A program made the position numbers and the translations under genes. 64,000 bases of DNA from Marinobacter salexigens (lineage in GTDB: Bacteria > Pseudomonadota > Gammaproteobacteria > Pseudomonadales > Oleiphilaceae): NCBI RefSeq assembly GCF_002806945.1, contig NZ_NIHC01000006.1, positions 1 to 64,000 on the forward strand, written 5' to 3'. Shown here piece by piece: positions 49,803 to 63,176 of the stretch (position 1 is the stretch's first letter; every line of letters starts with the position of its first letter). The notes beneath the pieces are model-generated. The model ran no database searches. It was not told the DNA's origin and saw nothing but the letters and a program-made list of their open reading frames with translations.

Positions 49803-52517
49803 TCAGGGGGGCGTTAGCAACTCACCCTCAGGGCTGAACAGCAACACCTTCCACTCTATGCCTTCACGAACCAGGGCTACAATTTCATCATCCCGGTAAT
49901 TGGCCAAACCCGTAACTTCTGAATCCGCAGCATTCATCTGAAAACGCCAGTCATTCTGAAACACCGTGGTTTCCGCCTCTGGACCAGCATCTGGCACCAA
50001 TGACACGCGAGCGACGATACCAGAGCGGGAGCCGCTGTTTCCCGCGTCACCGGTGAAATCCCCATCCGTAGAGCCAGCCACAACCAGGTCACGATCAAAT
50101 CCGGCTATCGCCGTGAATTGCTCTTTAGAAGCGTCGCCTTCATCATTAAGGTTAAATGACTGAACAATGTCCCCGCCGGTGGTATAGCCCAGCAAAAAAC
50201 CACTTACGCTGCTGCTCGTCTGACTCGTTAAGCTCAGGTTTTCCTGTTCGTCTTTATTAACGGTGTATTCATTCTTACCATTACCAAGTAACCACAAGAT
50301 ACTCCCTGCAAGAATTCCGTTGGCAACCCTCTCATCCGCATCCGTACCACGCTGATGCACGCTGAGATCGCCGTCTGCCGATGCCGCGGTGTAAAAATAG
50401 ATATCTTCCCCGCCTATCACCGGCTCACCGTTTACAGCGCCCTCAGCAGACCCGAATAGCAAGGGAGTCAGACCTGCTGCACTAGCGCCAGCCACATGGT
50501 CATCCGAAGAGGACCCTGCTTGCCGTGTCCAAGCCAGTGACGGAGAAAAATCGCTACCATCAGGCAAGGAGTCTATGCGTTGCAGAAAGCTATCGACTCC
50601 GCCAGCGGACGTTTGTCCCGGCCATACACCTTTGGTTTCGCCTGCAATTACGACAAAACCGTTTCCGGAATTTATCCCTGCCCAGCGAACGGTATCATCA
50701 GCACTTGTGCCAGTGCGGGTTGTCCAGGTCTCCACATACTCGCCGCCATTGCTTGTTTCGTCGTACCAGTACAATGAGGTGACAATGTCCATTCCGCCAG
50801 ATGCGGCCGGATCATTTGCCACTTCGTCGGCACTATACGCAACCACAAACTCATGACGCACCGTTCTGCTGCTGCCTTGTAACACCTTGCGCTCAGCCAC
50901 TCCGATTACCGGCTCTGGCGCGGACAGCGGATCTCCGGCCGCAGACACAGGCAACGGGGGCTGTACTAGCACCCCTTTCTGATCGTATATATGCACAACC
51001 ACTCGGTTGTTGTCGGTATTGTCATAACCTGCCACAAACAGTTTGCCTGTATGGCCAACAGCAACATCTGTTGCGACAAATCCGGTATCAGCACCAATGG
51101 TCAGCGGCGAAGCGAGCTCATTGATGCTGATCCGCAGCATTTCTTCGCTCTCTGCGCGAGCGTAGTTCTCCCGGCCCTGTTGATAAAGCCTGTCCAAACC
51201 CAGCAATATAAAACGATCATCAGGATCGTCGTTGGTATAAGGGCCTTCATCAACAGTCACAGCAAAGTTAACCTTATTTATGCCTGGAGCAAACACCAAC
51301 TCATCGTTCGTCAGGTTTGTAGTGAACTCGGTTTCGAGGCGAGCAGTGGAACCGTCTGCATGCCCCAGCTTGGCCCGTATCTCTCCGTCACGCTCCCCTG
51401 TCAGGCGCGCGATATAAGTTCTGGTATCGCCAACATTCAGGGTGTCCCGAGTACCGCCTTTATCGGTTTCAAGGGTTACTTTCGGCTCGTTGTCTTCAAT
51501 AGCTAAATTGGCTCTAATCCCTGCATTGGTTGCACCAAGCGCCGCAAGGCCAGCACGCACCTCCGTAAGGCGTAGTTGGGCAATCTCAGTGGATTCCGGG
51601 AAGCTGTCATCCACCACTTCGAGGCGAATATAGCACTCGGTTATTCCTGGCTCGAATGTGACAACCCCTCCCGTATAAACACCTTCGGTATCAGGTTCGT
51701 AAGTCAGGTAAGGAGGCGTTTCAAGCAGCGAATCACTTCCTGCTCCAAAGGCGACAATATCCTGTCCGATAACTGCATCGCCGATGTTGGTGCGGCTGTG
51801 GTCACAGCGTTGGTGTTCAGCTGTATAACCTTGATCACAATTGAGTGGGTTAAAACCCGATTCCAGCTCAAAAGCAACGGCCACTCGTGTTACCGAAGGC
51901 TGGTCCAGCAGGACTTTTACGAAAACCTGTCGTGTGGGCAAGGTAAGGTCGTCGGTACCGTTAACACTTCCATCGGCATCATAGGTGTTGATGGTAAAAC
52001 TGTGCTCACCCTCGGGTTCCAGATCAGGCAATTCACAGTGTTTCCGGTTACTGTCGGGTGTAGCTAGTGGCTCACCTTCCGTAAAAGTAGCCGCCTCCAG
52101 CGAAAGAGCGTTGTGTTTGACGGCAATATCAAACGGAACAAACCCGGCCATCCGGCCATCTGTGCTCACCAGATTTATGTTTTTCTGCTTGCCGAGATCG
52201 GCCTCACCACGCTCGCCACCACTAAGGCCCGGTACACCGCGCATGATAATGCCTTGTCGGGCTTTGTTACTGGTTTCTTCAAGAGCGAGCCAGGAGGGAG
52301 CATTAGTCAGGGAGTAGTCGAGTATACCCTCGCCGCCATAAGCGCCAAAGTTGTAGGAATACTCCACGCCCAGGTAGGCGACCGCCGGTGGAATACCCAG
52401 AATGGTTGGCTGATCCGGATCTTTCTCGGTTTTACAGCCTGAAACGATAAAGGCAAGAAGGAGAACAGTGGCAAACTGCTTGATGACGGCAGTTCTGGGG
52501 AACAACTCGGCGCGCAT
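49803..52517 (-). CDS. Large lipoprotein with Calx-beta-like and propeller-like repeats
   Basis: This 904-residue protein has a lipoprotein signal with FIVSGC near residue 28. Following are an Ig-like segment (YLGVEYSYNFGAYGG, LTNAPSWLAL), Calx-beta-like stretches (CYIRLEVVDDSFPESTEIAQL, LAIEDNEPKV) and a C-terminal half with repeats such as WTRQAGSSSDDHV, WTTRTGTSADDTV and GGVDSFLQRI that resemble SBBP-type beta-propeller blades. It is likely anchored in the outer membrane. Function unknown; adhesion or matrix contact is a guess. Confidence 0.6.
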   Translation of the reverse strand: MRAELFPRTAVIKQFATVLLLAFIVSGCKTEKDPDQPTILGIPPAVAYLGVEYSYNFGAYGGEGILDYSLTNAPSWLALEETSNKARQGIIMRGVPGLSGGERGEADLGKQKNINLVSTDGRMAGFVPFDIAVKHNALSLEAATFTEGEPLATPDSNRKHCELPDLEPEGEHSFTINTYDADGSVNGTDDLTLPTRQVFVKVLLDQPSVTRVAVAFELESGFNPLNCDQGYTAEHQRCDHSRTNIGDAVIGQDIVAFGAGSDSLLETPPYLTYEPDTEGVYTGGVVTFEPGITECYIRLEVVDDSFPESTEIAQLRLTEVRAGLAALGATNAGIRANLAIEDNEPKVTLETDKGGTRDTLNVGDTRTYIARLTGERDGEIRAKLGHADGSTARLETEFTTNLTNDELVFAPGINKVNFAVTVDEGPYTNDDPDDRFILLGLDRLYQQGRENYARAESEEMLRISINELASPLTIGADTGFVATDVAVGHTGKLFVAGYDNTDNNRVVVHIYDQKGVLVQPPLPVSAAGDPLSAPEPVIGVAERKVLQGSSRTVRHEFVVAYSADEVANDPAASGGMDIVTSLYWYDETSNGGEYVETWTTRTGTSADDTVRWAGINSGNGFVVIAGETKGVWPGQTSAGGVDSFLQRIDSLPDGSDFSPSLAWTRQAGSSSDDHVAGASAAGLTPLLFGSAEGAVNGEPVIGGEDIYFYTAASADGDLSVHQRGTDADERVANGILAGSILWLLGNGKNEYTVNKDEQENLSLTSQTSSSVSGFLLGYTTGGDIVQSFNLNDEGDASKEQFTAIAGFDRDLVVAGSTDGDFTGDAGNSGSRSGIVARVSLVPDAGPEAETTVFQNDWRFQMNAADSEVTGLANYRDDEIVALVREGIEWKVLLFSPEGELLTPP

Positions 52518-52707
52518 GGAAAAATCCGTTTCAGAACGTTGTTGTTATAGCGGTGCGTAATGACTGGTGCGACCCAGCGACTTACACACAGTTACAGAGT
52601 AACGCCATGTTAGCCAGTTTCGTAAACGGGGTATCTGCGCGAGTTCTCAGATTCACCGGCCAACCGATACCATTGGGGTTGTTCCCTGAAAACTGTGACG
52701 CCGGTGC

Positions 52708-55834
<3,127 letters not shown>

Positions 55835-55980
55835 AGTGCTGCTGTCCTGTTTGCAGATCAGATCCGGGAGCGAATAAGGGATTCAGCCTGCTACTCTAAA
55901 AAAAGCCCGCAATGAATACAACGCAAAGCCGCATCACATGGCCTTTTTGTCATGCTTGGCAGTTTGCCTACAATTCTGCT

Positions 55981-58900
55981 TCAGGCCTCCGCAAGCGCGG
56001 CGGCTTCTTCAACATCCACGGTAACCAGTCGTGAACATCCGGGCTCGTGCATGGTAACCCCCATAAGCTGGTCGGCCATTTCCATGGCAATCTTGTTATG
56101 GGTTATGTAGATAAATTGTACCTGTTTTGACATTTCCTTGACCAGATTGGCATAACGGCCAACGTTGGCGTCGTCCAAGGGTGCGTCAACCTCATCCAGC
56201 ATGCAAAAAGGCGCCGGGTTGAGCTGAAATATTGAGAACACCAACGCTATCGCGGTCAGCGCTTTTTCACCACCGGAAAGCAAGTGTATGGTGCTGTTCT
56301 TCTTGCCAGGCGGGCGGGCCATGATAGCCACCCCGGTTTCAAGAAGATCCTCACCGGTCAGTTCAAGATAGGCATGCCCGCCGCCAAACACTTTAGGGAA
56401 CAGCGCCTGCAGGCCATTATTAACCTGATCGAACGTCTCCTTGAAGCGCTGACGGGTTTCCCGGTCTATCTTGCGGATGGCCGTATCAAGAATATCCAAA
56501 GCCTCGGTCAGATCCTGGTGCTGGCTGTCGAGATAAGTTTTGCGCTCGCTCTGAATCTGAAATTCATCAATCGCCGCAAGGTTAATAGCCCCGAGACGCT
56601 GAATGCGATTACCGATTTTTTCCAGCTCTGCTGCCCACTCTTCCTGACAGGCACCCTCAGGCAGTTGCAAAAGTATGTCCTGCAATTTTACATTGAGCTC
56701 TTCCAGTTGCTCAACGTGATTGCCTGCACGAATTTCTAGTGCCTGGGATTCCATTTTCAGCTTTTCGAGCCTGGAACGAACATCCTGAACACGGTGATCG
56801 ATTCCGCTTCTGCCCTGCTCCTTATCCCGCACCTGACGATCAATTTCTTCAAGCGCATCACGAGCCGCGCCGAGCTTTTCTTCCTCGGCAAGCCGTCGAT
56901 CCAGCAGCCCTTCAAGTTGCATTTGCAGGTCTTCCATAGGCGCTTCAGCGCTTTCTCTGGACTCCCTGAGAATTTCCAGACGCTCTTCCAGTCGCTCTTT
57001 CTGCATCTGCATGCGTTCTATAGTCTGATTCAGACCATCCCGCTGGCTGTTCAGTGTTTGCAGCTGTAGTTGCAACTGATGGGCATGATCCCGGTCATGA
57101 CGAGCTTCCTGGCGCAGGCTATCAAGCTTCTCTCTGAGCAGGTCACGCTGTTCCAGGAGCCGCTCTTTTTCATCATCACCGTCTTCTGCCTGTTCCAGCG
57201 CCTGCTGCCACTCTTCGCGGGCGATGCCGAGGTTTTCCTGTTGGCCTTCCAGGTTAACCGCTACGTCTGAGGCTTCCTCATGAATGCGTGTAAGCCGCGC
57301 ATCAATCTGCTCAGCTCGTGCACGGAGACCACTGATTTTCGACACCACATGGCTGAGCGCCCGATCTGTTTCGCCAAGTTGTGCCTGCGCATCATCTCTT
57401 GCTGTTTCCGCTCTTTCGGTTCTTTCCTGCAAGGCTTCATAGCGCGTTGCCACCTCGTCCAGAGACTGTTCTGCTTGTGCAAACTGCTCGGCCAGTTGAT
57501 CGACTTTCTTCTGCCGCTCGATAACGCCGATCTGGCTGACATCAGAATCCGGCATCAAAACCCACTCCCGCGCCACCCAGACACCTTCCCGGGTAATGAT
57601 GCTGCACCCTTTGGCTAGTGTCTTTCTCTGGGATAATGCCTCTTCGAGGGTTTCGGCAACGTCGATACCCGCCAGCATGGCAGTTACTGCAGCCACGCCA
57701 CTCACCTTGGCTGCAAGACCATCAGCAGGCGCCTCGCCTGGAGTGCCGGTTTGGACGACAGCAAGGCCTTTGGGCGCGCCCTGCAAAGCTTTTGAGACTT
57801 GATCGATCTCCGGCAGCAGATGCCCTTGGCTGAGACGCCCGATAACCTGCTCTGCCGCAAATTCCCAGCCATCATCTATTTGGAGCTTGGCTGCTACCCG
57901 GGGCAGATCACCCAGTCCATGCTCAGACAGCCATACCTGTAGCTTGTCATCCTGTCCGCCCATTTGCTCATCCAACAGTGACTGCTGGGATTCCAAGGCG
58001 GCTTGCAGGCTCTGGACCTGCTGCCGGGCATCCGCGAGACTCTGCTCGTTATCTCGTTGGTTGACCCGGGCATGCTGAAGCTCATCCTGAACCGCTTCAA
58101 TGCGCTCAGCCGCTTCTTCACGTTGTAACTCCAGAGTTTCCTGCTGTTCCTGAAACTGCTGCAATTCCTCGCGATCGACCTGAGCGTCCAACTGCGCCTG
58201 CTCTTCGAGGAGTTTGGTCTGCCGAGACTGCAGCTGAACGATGGCCTCATCAAGAGAACGAATCCGGGACTGGGCAAGCTCTGCTTCCCGACGGGCGTCA
58301 GCAGAGCGAGCGCTGAATTCTTCCCAGCGCTGCTGCCACTCACTCATGGCATCTTCCGCCAGCTGTAGCTTCTCACCGGACTCTTCGGAGCGTATATCCA
58401 GGGCTTCCCGCTCAGGCTCAATCATTTCGAGCTCTTCCTGGATAGCAGAAAGCTTATCTTTGTCCTGGCTTAGTTCCCGTGCGATCTCTCTCTGGTTGGC
58501 CACAGCCTGGTCCAGCTCCACAGCGGTCTGCCGGCTGCGTTCCCGCTGATGCTCAAGGCTTTGTTCAATGCGGGCAATATCAGCACCGGCTTCGTAATAG
58601 CGGGCCTGGGCGCGGTTGAAATGCTCCGTGCGCTCGTGGTGACTGTCACGCAATGATTCAAGTGAGGTTTCGAGGCTGATGCGCTCGGTGAGCTGCTTTT
58701 CAAGCTCAAGTTCTGTATCGCGGATTTTGCCGCGCCAAGCCTGCAGGTCGTTATCCAGAGATTGCCAGCGCAACACCGTAAGCTCAGCTTTTTTCTGGCG
58801 CTCGTCGTGCTTGTAGGCTTTGTATTTTTCCGCAGCAGCGGCCTGACGCTCAAGGTGCTGCAACTGACGCCCCAATTCTTCACGAAGATCGGTCAGGCGC

Positions 58901-59475
58901 TCGAGGTTTTCCTGGGTACGACGCATGCGGTTTTCAGTTTCCCGGCGGCGCTCCTTGTATTTCGAAATGCCCGCAGCTTCCTCGATATAGACTCGCAGCT
59001 CTTCCGGTTTGGCCTCGATCAGCCGTGAAATCATGCCCTGTTCGATAATCGCGTAGCTTCGCGGTCCAAGGCCGGTACCAAGAAACAGGTCGGTAATATC
59101 GCGGCGCCGACATTTGGAGCCGTTCAGGAAATACTCGGACTGACCTTCTCGTGAAACCCGTCGACGAACGGAAATTTCATTAAACTGGACAAATTCGCCT
59201 GGCGCTGAGCCATCGCTGTTATCAAACACCAGCTCAATAGATGCCTGCCCGACCGGCTTACGGGCACTGGAGCCGTTAAAGATAACGTCGGTCATGGACT
59301 CGCCCCGCAGGTACTTGGCGGAGCTCTCCCCCATTACCCAGCGCACGGCATCTATAATGTTGGATTTGCCACAGCCATTGGGCCCGACTACCGCAGTAAG
59401 GTTGGTAGGAAAAGGGACGGTGGTGGGATCAACGAATGACTTGAACCCGGCAAGCTTGATGGATTTCAGGCGCAT
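55981..59475 (-). CDS. smc: Chromosome condensin Smc
   Basis: This 1164-residue protein has Walker A VVGPNGCGKSNIIDAVRWVMG near residue 30, coiled coils to either side of a hinge at about 510-640, and a C-terminal lobe with LLSGGEKALTAIALVFSI and Walker B CMLDEVDAPLDDAN. It forms the condensin ring with ScpA and ScpB, both also encoded in this window. It starts one base after the stop of the GntR gene. Confidence 0.95.
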   Translation of the reverse strand: MRLKSIKLAGFKSFVDPTTVPFPTNLTAVVGPNGCGKSNIIDAVRWVMGESSAKYLRGESMTDVIFNGSSARKPVGQASIELVFDNSDGSAPGEFVQFNEISVRRRVSREGQSEYFLNGSKCRRRDITDLFLGTGLGPRSYAIIEQGMISRLIEAKPEELRVYIEEAAGISKYKERRRETENRMRRTQENLERLTDLREELGRQLQHLERQAAAAEKYKAYKHDERQKKAELTVLRWQSLDNDLQAWRGKIRDTELELEKQLTERISLETSLESLRDSHHERTEHFNRAQARYYEAGADIARIEQSLEHQRERSRQTAVELDQAVANQREIARELSQDKDKLSAIQEELEMIEPEREALDIRSEESGEKLQLAEDAMSEWQQRWEEFSARSADARREAELAQSRIRSLDEAIVQLQSRQTKLLEEQAQLDAQVDREELQQFQEQQETLELQREEAAERIEAVQDELQHARVNQRDNEQSLADARQQVQSLQAALESQQSLLDEQMGGQDDKLQVWLSEHGLGDLPRVAAKLQIDDGWEFAAEQVIGRLSQGHLLPEIDQVSKALQGAPKGLAVVQTGTPGEAPADGLAAKVSGVAAVTAMLAGIDVAETLEEALSQRKTLAKGCSIITREGVWVAREWVLMPDSDVSQIGVIERQKKVDQLAEQFAQAEQSLDEVATRYEALQERTERAETARDDAQAQLGETDRALSHVVSKISGLRARAEQIDARLTRIHEEASDVAVNLEGQQENLGIAREEWQQALEQAEDGDDEKERLLEQRDLLREKLDSLRQEARHDRDHAHQLQLQLQTLNSQRDGLNQTIERMQMQKERLEERLEILRESRESAEAPMEDLQMQLEGLLDRRLAEEEKLGAARDALEEIDRQVRDKEQGRSGIDHRVQDVRSRLEKLKMESQALEIRAGNHVEQLEELNVKLQDILLQLPEGACQEEWAAELEKIGNRIQRLGAINLAAIDEFQIQSERKTYLDSQHQDLTEALDILDTAIRKIDRETRQRFKETFDQVNNGLQALFPKVFGGGHAYLELTGEDLLETGVAIMARPPGKKNSTIHLLSGGEKALTAIALVFSIFQLNPAPFCMLDEVDAPLDDANVGRYANLVKEMSKQVQFIYITHNKIAMEMADQLMGVTMHEPGCSRLVTVDVEEAAALAEA

Positions 59476-59476
59476 A

Positions 59477-60160
59477 TCACGCGCTCTCCTCCTCCATGAG
59501 AATCCTTAAAACCTGTTGGCGCTGATGCTCACCAAACGCCTGTATAGCAGACTGTAAGCGATCTGCATCACCACTCAGCGCAGCTTCACCCAAGCGCCGA
59601 AAAAACACGGCGGTTTGCCCTATACTGCCCTGAAAGTTCTCAAGGGCGACAAAATAGGTACGACTGATTGCCGGCCGAAAATTTTCCAGTGTTTCTTCCA
59701 GAAACGGGTTTTCTACCAGCCTGAAGACATGGCGCATAACCATGTAGCCTGCATCAATTATTTTTTCTGCGGAATCAGGCCCGGGTGAATTGATCGCCTG
59801 GGTCACTGCTTCGACTTCCCGGATGCGCATCAAAATTCCATCCAGATCACTAGCTGCCCAGCGCTCAACCAACTTGCGCCCAAGCATGCACAGTAGATCG
59901 ATATAGATATCATAAAGATTGTTGACGCTGTCCACCGTCAGACTTGAAACCACAGCTCCCCGGCGAGGGAAAATCTCAACCAGATGCCTTCGCTCAAGAA
60001 TAAGCAGGGCTTCTCGCACAGACCCTCTGCTGACGCTGAGATCACTGGCAACCTTGAGCTCCTGAATGCGGCTTCCAGGCACCAGATCCCTTATAATAAT
60101 CCGTTGGCCTATATGCTGGGCAATCTGTTCGGAAAGACTTTCTGGAGCCTGAAACGTCAT
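59477..60160 (-). CDS. GntR/FCD-family transcriptional regulator
   Basis: This 227-residue protein has an N-terminal winged HTH (SRIQELKVASDLSVSRGSVREALLILERRHLVEI) and a C-terminal all-helical FCD-type domain. Ligand is unknown. It directly precedes smc with a one-base gap, so it is co-transcribed with it. The neighbouring GGDEF gene is divergent. Confidence 0.85.
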   Translation of the reverse strand: MTFQAPESLSEQIAQHIGQRIIIRDLVPGSRIQELKVASDLSVSRGSVREALLILERRHLVEIFPRRGAVVSSLTVDSVNNLYDIYIDLLCMLGRKLVERWAASDLDGILMRIREVEAVTQAINSPGPDSAEKIIDAGYMVMRHVFRLVENPFLEETLENFRPAISRTYFVALENFQGSIGQTAVFFRRLGEAALSGDADRLQSAIQAFGEHQRQQVLRILMEEESA

Positions 60161-60380
60161 AGGGGATGTTGCTCACTTCTGAATACGGGCCGGTACAAGG
60201 CCGTGAGTTTACCACAGGGATTCTTCATCCCCACCCCCCTTAAAAAAAGCCATTTGACCCATTACCCACCAACACCTGAAAAACTTGCCGTTTTTTTGAC
60301 GCCAAGACCAGCGTCCACAAAAACGAGCGTCTTATATTGCCTCCAATAGAAATATAACACCCTATTTTAAAACGCCTTTT

Positions 60381-61376
60381 ATGGATCAGGCACAAAGTAT
60401 GCTTGGAATACTACAAGCACTGAAACACCCTGCGAGAGAGCCAACTGCCGTGAAAAACATATCGTCGATGCAAGGAACCACCACTCAGCCAAAGGATCTG
60501 GCTGCCTTGCGGCATGCGTTCCAGGCTTGGTCAAACAATCCGGACCCTCTCACAAGACTGACTCAACGGCTGTCCTCTACCCTCTCATTGGAAACCCAGC
60601 TAGGCATCCTGGCCGAGGAGCTGGCTAGCACCATCCCGTTCGACGCATTGAGCTATCGCCATCAAATTGCCCATCGTGACTTTGTATTTGCGACCGGCAT
60701 GGGTGGACCGCACCGCTGTGAATACCGCCTGAACCTCGAGGGTATGTACTACGGCACCCTCACCCTGAACCGTCGAAGAAAGTTTTCAGATGATGAGCTT
60801 CAGGGCATTGAAATGATGATCAGTGCTGCGATTTTTCCACTGCGCAATGCATGTCAATATATTGCCATTGAGCAAACAGCCTTAACGGATTCACTAACCT
60901 CTATTCCGAACAAACGCGCAATGGACGAGGATCTTAAGAGGGCAAGCGTGCTTGCAGACCGGTACGGCGAAGATTATTCGCTGATCCTCTGCGATTTGGA
61001 CCATTTCAAGGCGGTAAACGATAAACATGGCCACGTAGTAGGTGATCACCTGCTACAACTGACCGCAAAGGCTATTGAGAATGCAATCAGAAACTCAGAC
61101 AGCGTTTACAGGTTTGGTGGTGAGGAGTTTGCTGTTTTGCTGCCACACACCGGCGACCCGGAGGCGCGGGAAGTTGCTGAACGTGTTCGGCATGCTGTTG
61201 GCAGCCTGAAAGTTGATTGTGGCGGCACCGAGCTCTCTATAACCATCAGCTGCGGCGTGGCAAGACGCCTGCCGGAAGAAAACGCCAATCAGTGGATAGC
61301 CCGAGCTGACGAGGCGCTATATCGAGCAAAGGATCAGGGCCGAAACTGCACCCGGGTGTTTGCCAGCATTGGTTAG
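60381..61376 (+). CDS. GAF-GGDEF diguanylate cyclase
   Basis: This 331-residue protein has a GAF-like region (about 60-160; DALSYRHQIAHRDFVFATGMGG, GMYYGTLTLNRRRKFSDDEL) and a GGDEF domain with CDLDHFKAVNDKHGH and active-site GGEEF near residue 252. An inhibitory RxxD site (RNSD) lies five residues before it, so product inhibition by c-di-GMP is expected. It makes c-di-GMP in response to an unknown cue. Confidence 0.9.
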   Translation: MDQAQSMLGILQALKHPAREPTAVKNISSMQGTTTQPKDLAALRHAFQAWSNNPDPLTRLTQRLSSTLSLETQLGILAEELASTIPFDALSYRHQIAHRDFVFATGMGGPHRCEYRLNLEGMYYGTLTLNRRRKFSDDELQGIEMMISAAIFPLRNACQYIAIEQTALTDSLTSIPNKRAMDEDLKRASVLADRYGEDYSLILCDLDHFKAVNDKHGHVVGDHLLQLTAKAIENAIRNSDSVYRFGGEEFAVLLPHTGDPEAREVAERVRHAVGSLKVDCGGTELSITISCGVARRLPEENANQWIARADEALYRAKDQGRNCTRVFASIG

Positions 61377-61405
61377 ATAGCCTGGGCCACAGGCAACCAG
61401 GCTAT
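61377..61405. terminator. Inverted repeat between the GGDEF gene and rluB
   Basis: ATAGCCTGG (61377-61385) and CCAGGCTAT (61397-61405) form a perfect 9-bp stem in the 43-bp gap between convergent genes. There is no strong U-tract, so it may act as a weak bidirectional terminator. Confidence 0.4.
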
Positions 61406-61419
61406 GCCTTTCTCAGCTA

Positions 61420-62445
61420 TTATCTGTCGGAATGGGGTTTACGAGGCCTGCCAGACCCCCTTGCTGGCTTTCCAGCACTACCACGAGGCTTATCCGAGCC
61501 ACCGCTACGCGCAGGCTTGGTATCGCTCACATCCCAACGCCGACTTCCGGTTTTCTTACCTCCGCCGCCGGGGCTTTTTCTTCTCTGCCGCTCGTGAGCG
61601 GCCTTTTCGTCCGGGGTTTTCTGAGGTATATCCACAGGCGTGAGCCCTACCGTGCGACTAAGGGTATCAACCGCTTTCTGATCTAATTCCTCCCATTTTC
61701 CGAGTGTCAGCCGGCTGGGCAAGAAAACAGGGCCATAGCGCACCCGCTTCAGCCGGCTTACCCGCACGCCTTGAGACTCCCACAAACGTCTTACCTCACG
61801 GTTACGCCCTTCCAAAAGGGTTACGTGGTACCAGCGATTTATCCCGCTTCCACCTGCCTGACTGATATCGCTGAACTTCGCCATGCCATCTTCCAGCAAC
61901 ACCCCGGCCTTCAAGCGCTCAATCATGGCGTCATCCACCTCGCCAAAAACCCGGACTGCGTACTCCCGATCAATCTGGCTGGATGGGTGCATGAGGCGGT
62001 TAGCCAGCTCACCATCTGTAGTAAAAAGCACCAGACCTGTCGTATTAATATCCAAGCGGCCAATTGATATCCAACGGGTGTCTTTCAATCTGGGCAAACG
62101 ATCGAACACCGTTGGCCTGCCTTCGGGGTCCTTTCGGGTGGTTACCTCACCCTCAGGCTTGTTATAGATAAGCACCCGGCGAACGGTAACAGCCGCCGCC
62201 GCAACCTCCAGGCGCTTTTCGTCGAGCTCAAAACGATCATTTACCGTGGCCTTCTGGCCCGGCGTAACAGCTTCACCATTCACCGTAAGACGCCCGGCTT
62301 CCATCCAGCCTTCTATTTCCCGACGCGAACCGATTCCGGCACGAGCCAGGAGCTTCTGAATCCGCTCAGGGCCTTCATTAGTAACCGCATCAACAACCGG
62401 CTTTGCAGTCGGTTTTGCTTTTCTTCCGGGGCGTTCTGACGCCAT
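61420..62445 (-). CDS. rluB: 23S rRNA pseudouridine(2605) synthase
   Basis: This 341-residue protein has an N-terminal S4 domain (IQKLLARAGIGSRREIEGWME) and a pseudouridine synthase core with catalytic Asp in GRLDINTTGLVLFT near residue 149. The last ~75 residues are basic and glycine-rich, which may aid rRNA binding. It closes the scpA-scpB-rluB cluster found in many gammaproteobacteria. Confidence 0.9.
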   Translation of the reverse strand: MASERPGRKAKPTAKPVVDAVTNEGPERIQKLLARAGIGSRREIEGWMEAGRLTVNGEAVTPGQKATVNDRFELDEKRLEVAAAAVTVRRVLIYNKPEGEVTTRKDPEGRPTVFDRLPRLKDTRWISIGRLDINTTGLVLFTTDGELANRLMHPSSQIDREYAVRVFGEVDDAMIERLKAGVLLEDGMAKFSDISQAGGSGINRWYHVTLLEGRNREVRRLWESQGVRVSRLKRVRYGPVFLPSRLTLGKWEELDQKAVDTLSRTVGLTPVDIPQKTPDEKAAHERQRRKSPGGGGKKTGSRRWDVSDTKPARSGGSDKPRGSAGKPARGSGRPRKPHSDR

Positions 62446-62483
62446 GAAATAATCCTTAATCGCTGACTGATACCCGAATGATA

Positions 62484-63125
62484 TCAGTGAAATGTCTGGT
62501 CTGGCGGGCTTTCGCCCGCAGGCTGCGTCGATGTTGCATCAAACTCGATCTCAGCCTGTATATCCTTTTCAATTTCCCGACCAATTTCTTCCAGATCCCG
62601 GATTTCCGACAAAGGCGGTAACTCACCCAGGCCTGAAAGATTGAAATAGTCGAGAAACTGCCGGGTTGTTGCATACATGGCCGGCCGGCCGGGGACATCC
62701 CGATGCCCAACAATACGAACCCACTCTCGCTCAAGTAAGGTGCGAATGATATTGCTGCTTACCGCAACACCGCGGATATCTTCAATCTCGCCACGAGTGA
62801 TGGGTTGGCGATAGGCAATCAGGGCAAGAGTTTCCAGCAATGCGCGGGAGTAGCGTTGAGGTTTTTCTTCAAACAACCGGCTGACCCAGGGAGCGAACTC
62901 ATCACGAACCTGCAGCCGATAACCGCTGGCCACTTTACGCAGTTCAAAGCCACGACCCTCACAGGCATTGCCCAGCAGCATCATAACGTGCTCCATCACC
63001 TGCTTGGCCGGCCGCTCATCCTCGCCAAACAACCCCCTTAACTGGTCGAGAGACAAAGGCTTACCCGCAGCCAGCAGCGCCGCCTCGGCTATAGCTTGAA
63101 TTCTGGAGAGGTCTTTTTCGTTCAT
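62484..63125 (-). CDS. scpB: Condensin subunit ScpB
   Basis: This 213-residue protein has the two winged-helix domains of ScpB (AIAEAALLAAGKPLSLDQLRGLFG; LETLALIAYRQPITRGEIEDIRG; ATTRQFLDYFNLSGLGELP). It is the kleisin partner that links ScpA to Smc, and lies 51 bp after scpA. Confidence 0.9.
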   Translation of the reverse strand: MNEKDLSRIQAIAEAALLAAGKPLSLDQLRGLFGEDERPAKQVMEHVMMLLGNACEGRGFELRKVASGYRLQVRDEFAPWVSRLFEEKPQRYSRALLETLALIAYRQPITRGEIEDIRGVAVSSNIIRTLLEREWVRIVGHRDVPGRPAMYATTRQFLDYFNLSGLGELPPLSEIRDLEEIGREIEKDIQAEIEFDATSTQPAGESPPDQTFH

Positions 63126-63176
63126 GATGGGTATCCGTTTATCGCTGCACCGTGTTCCAGTGCATGACCTTCTTTG

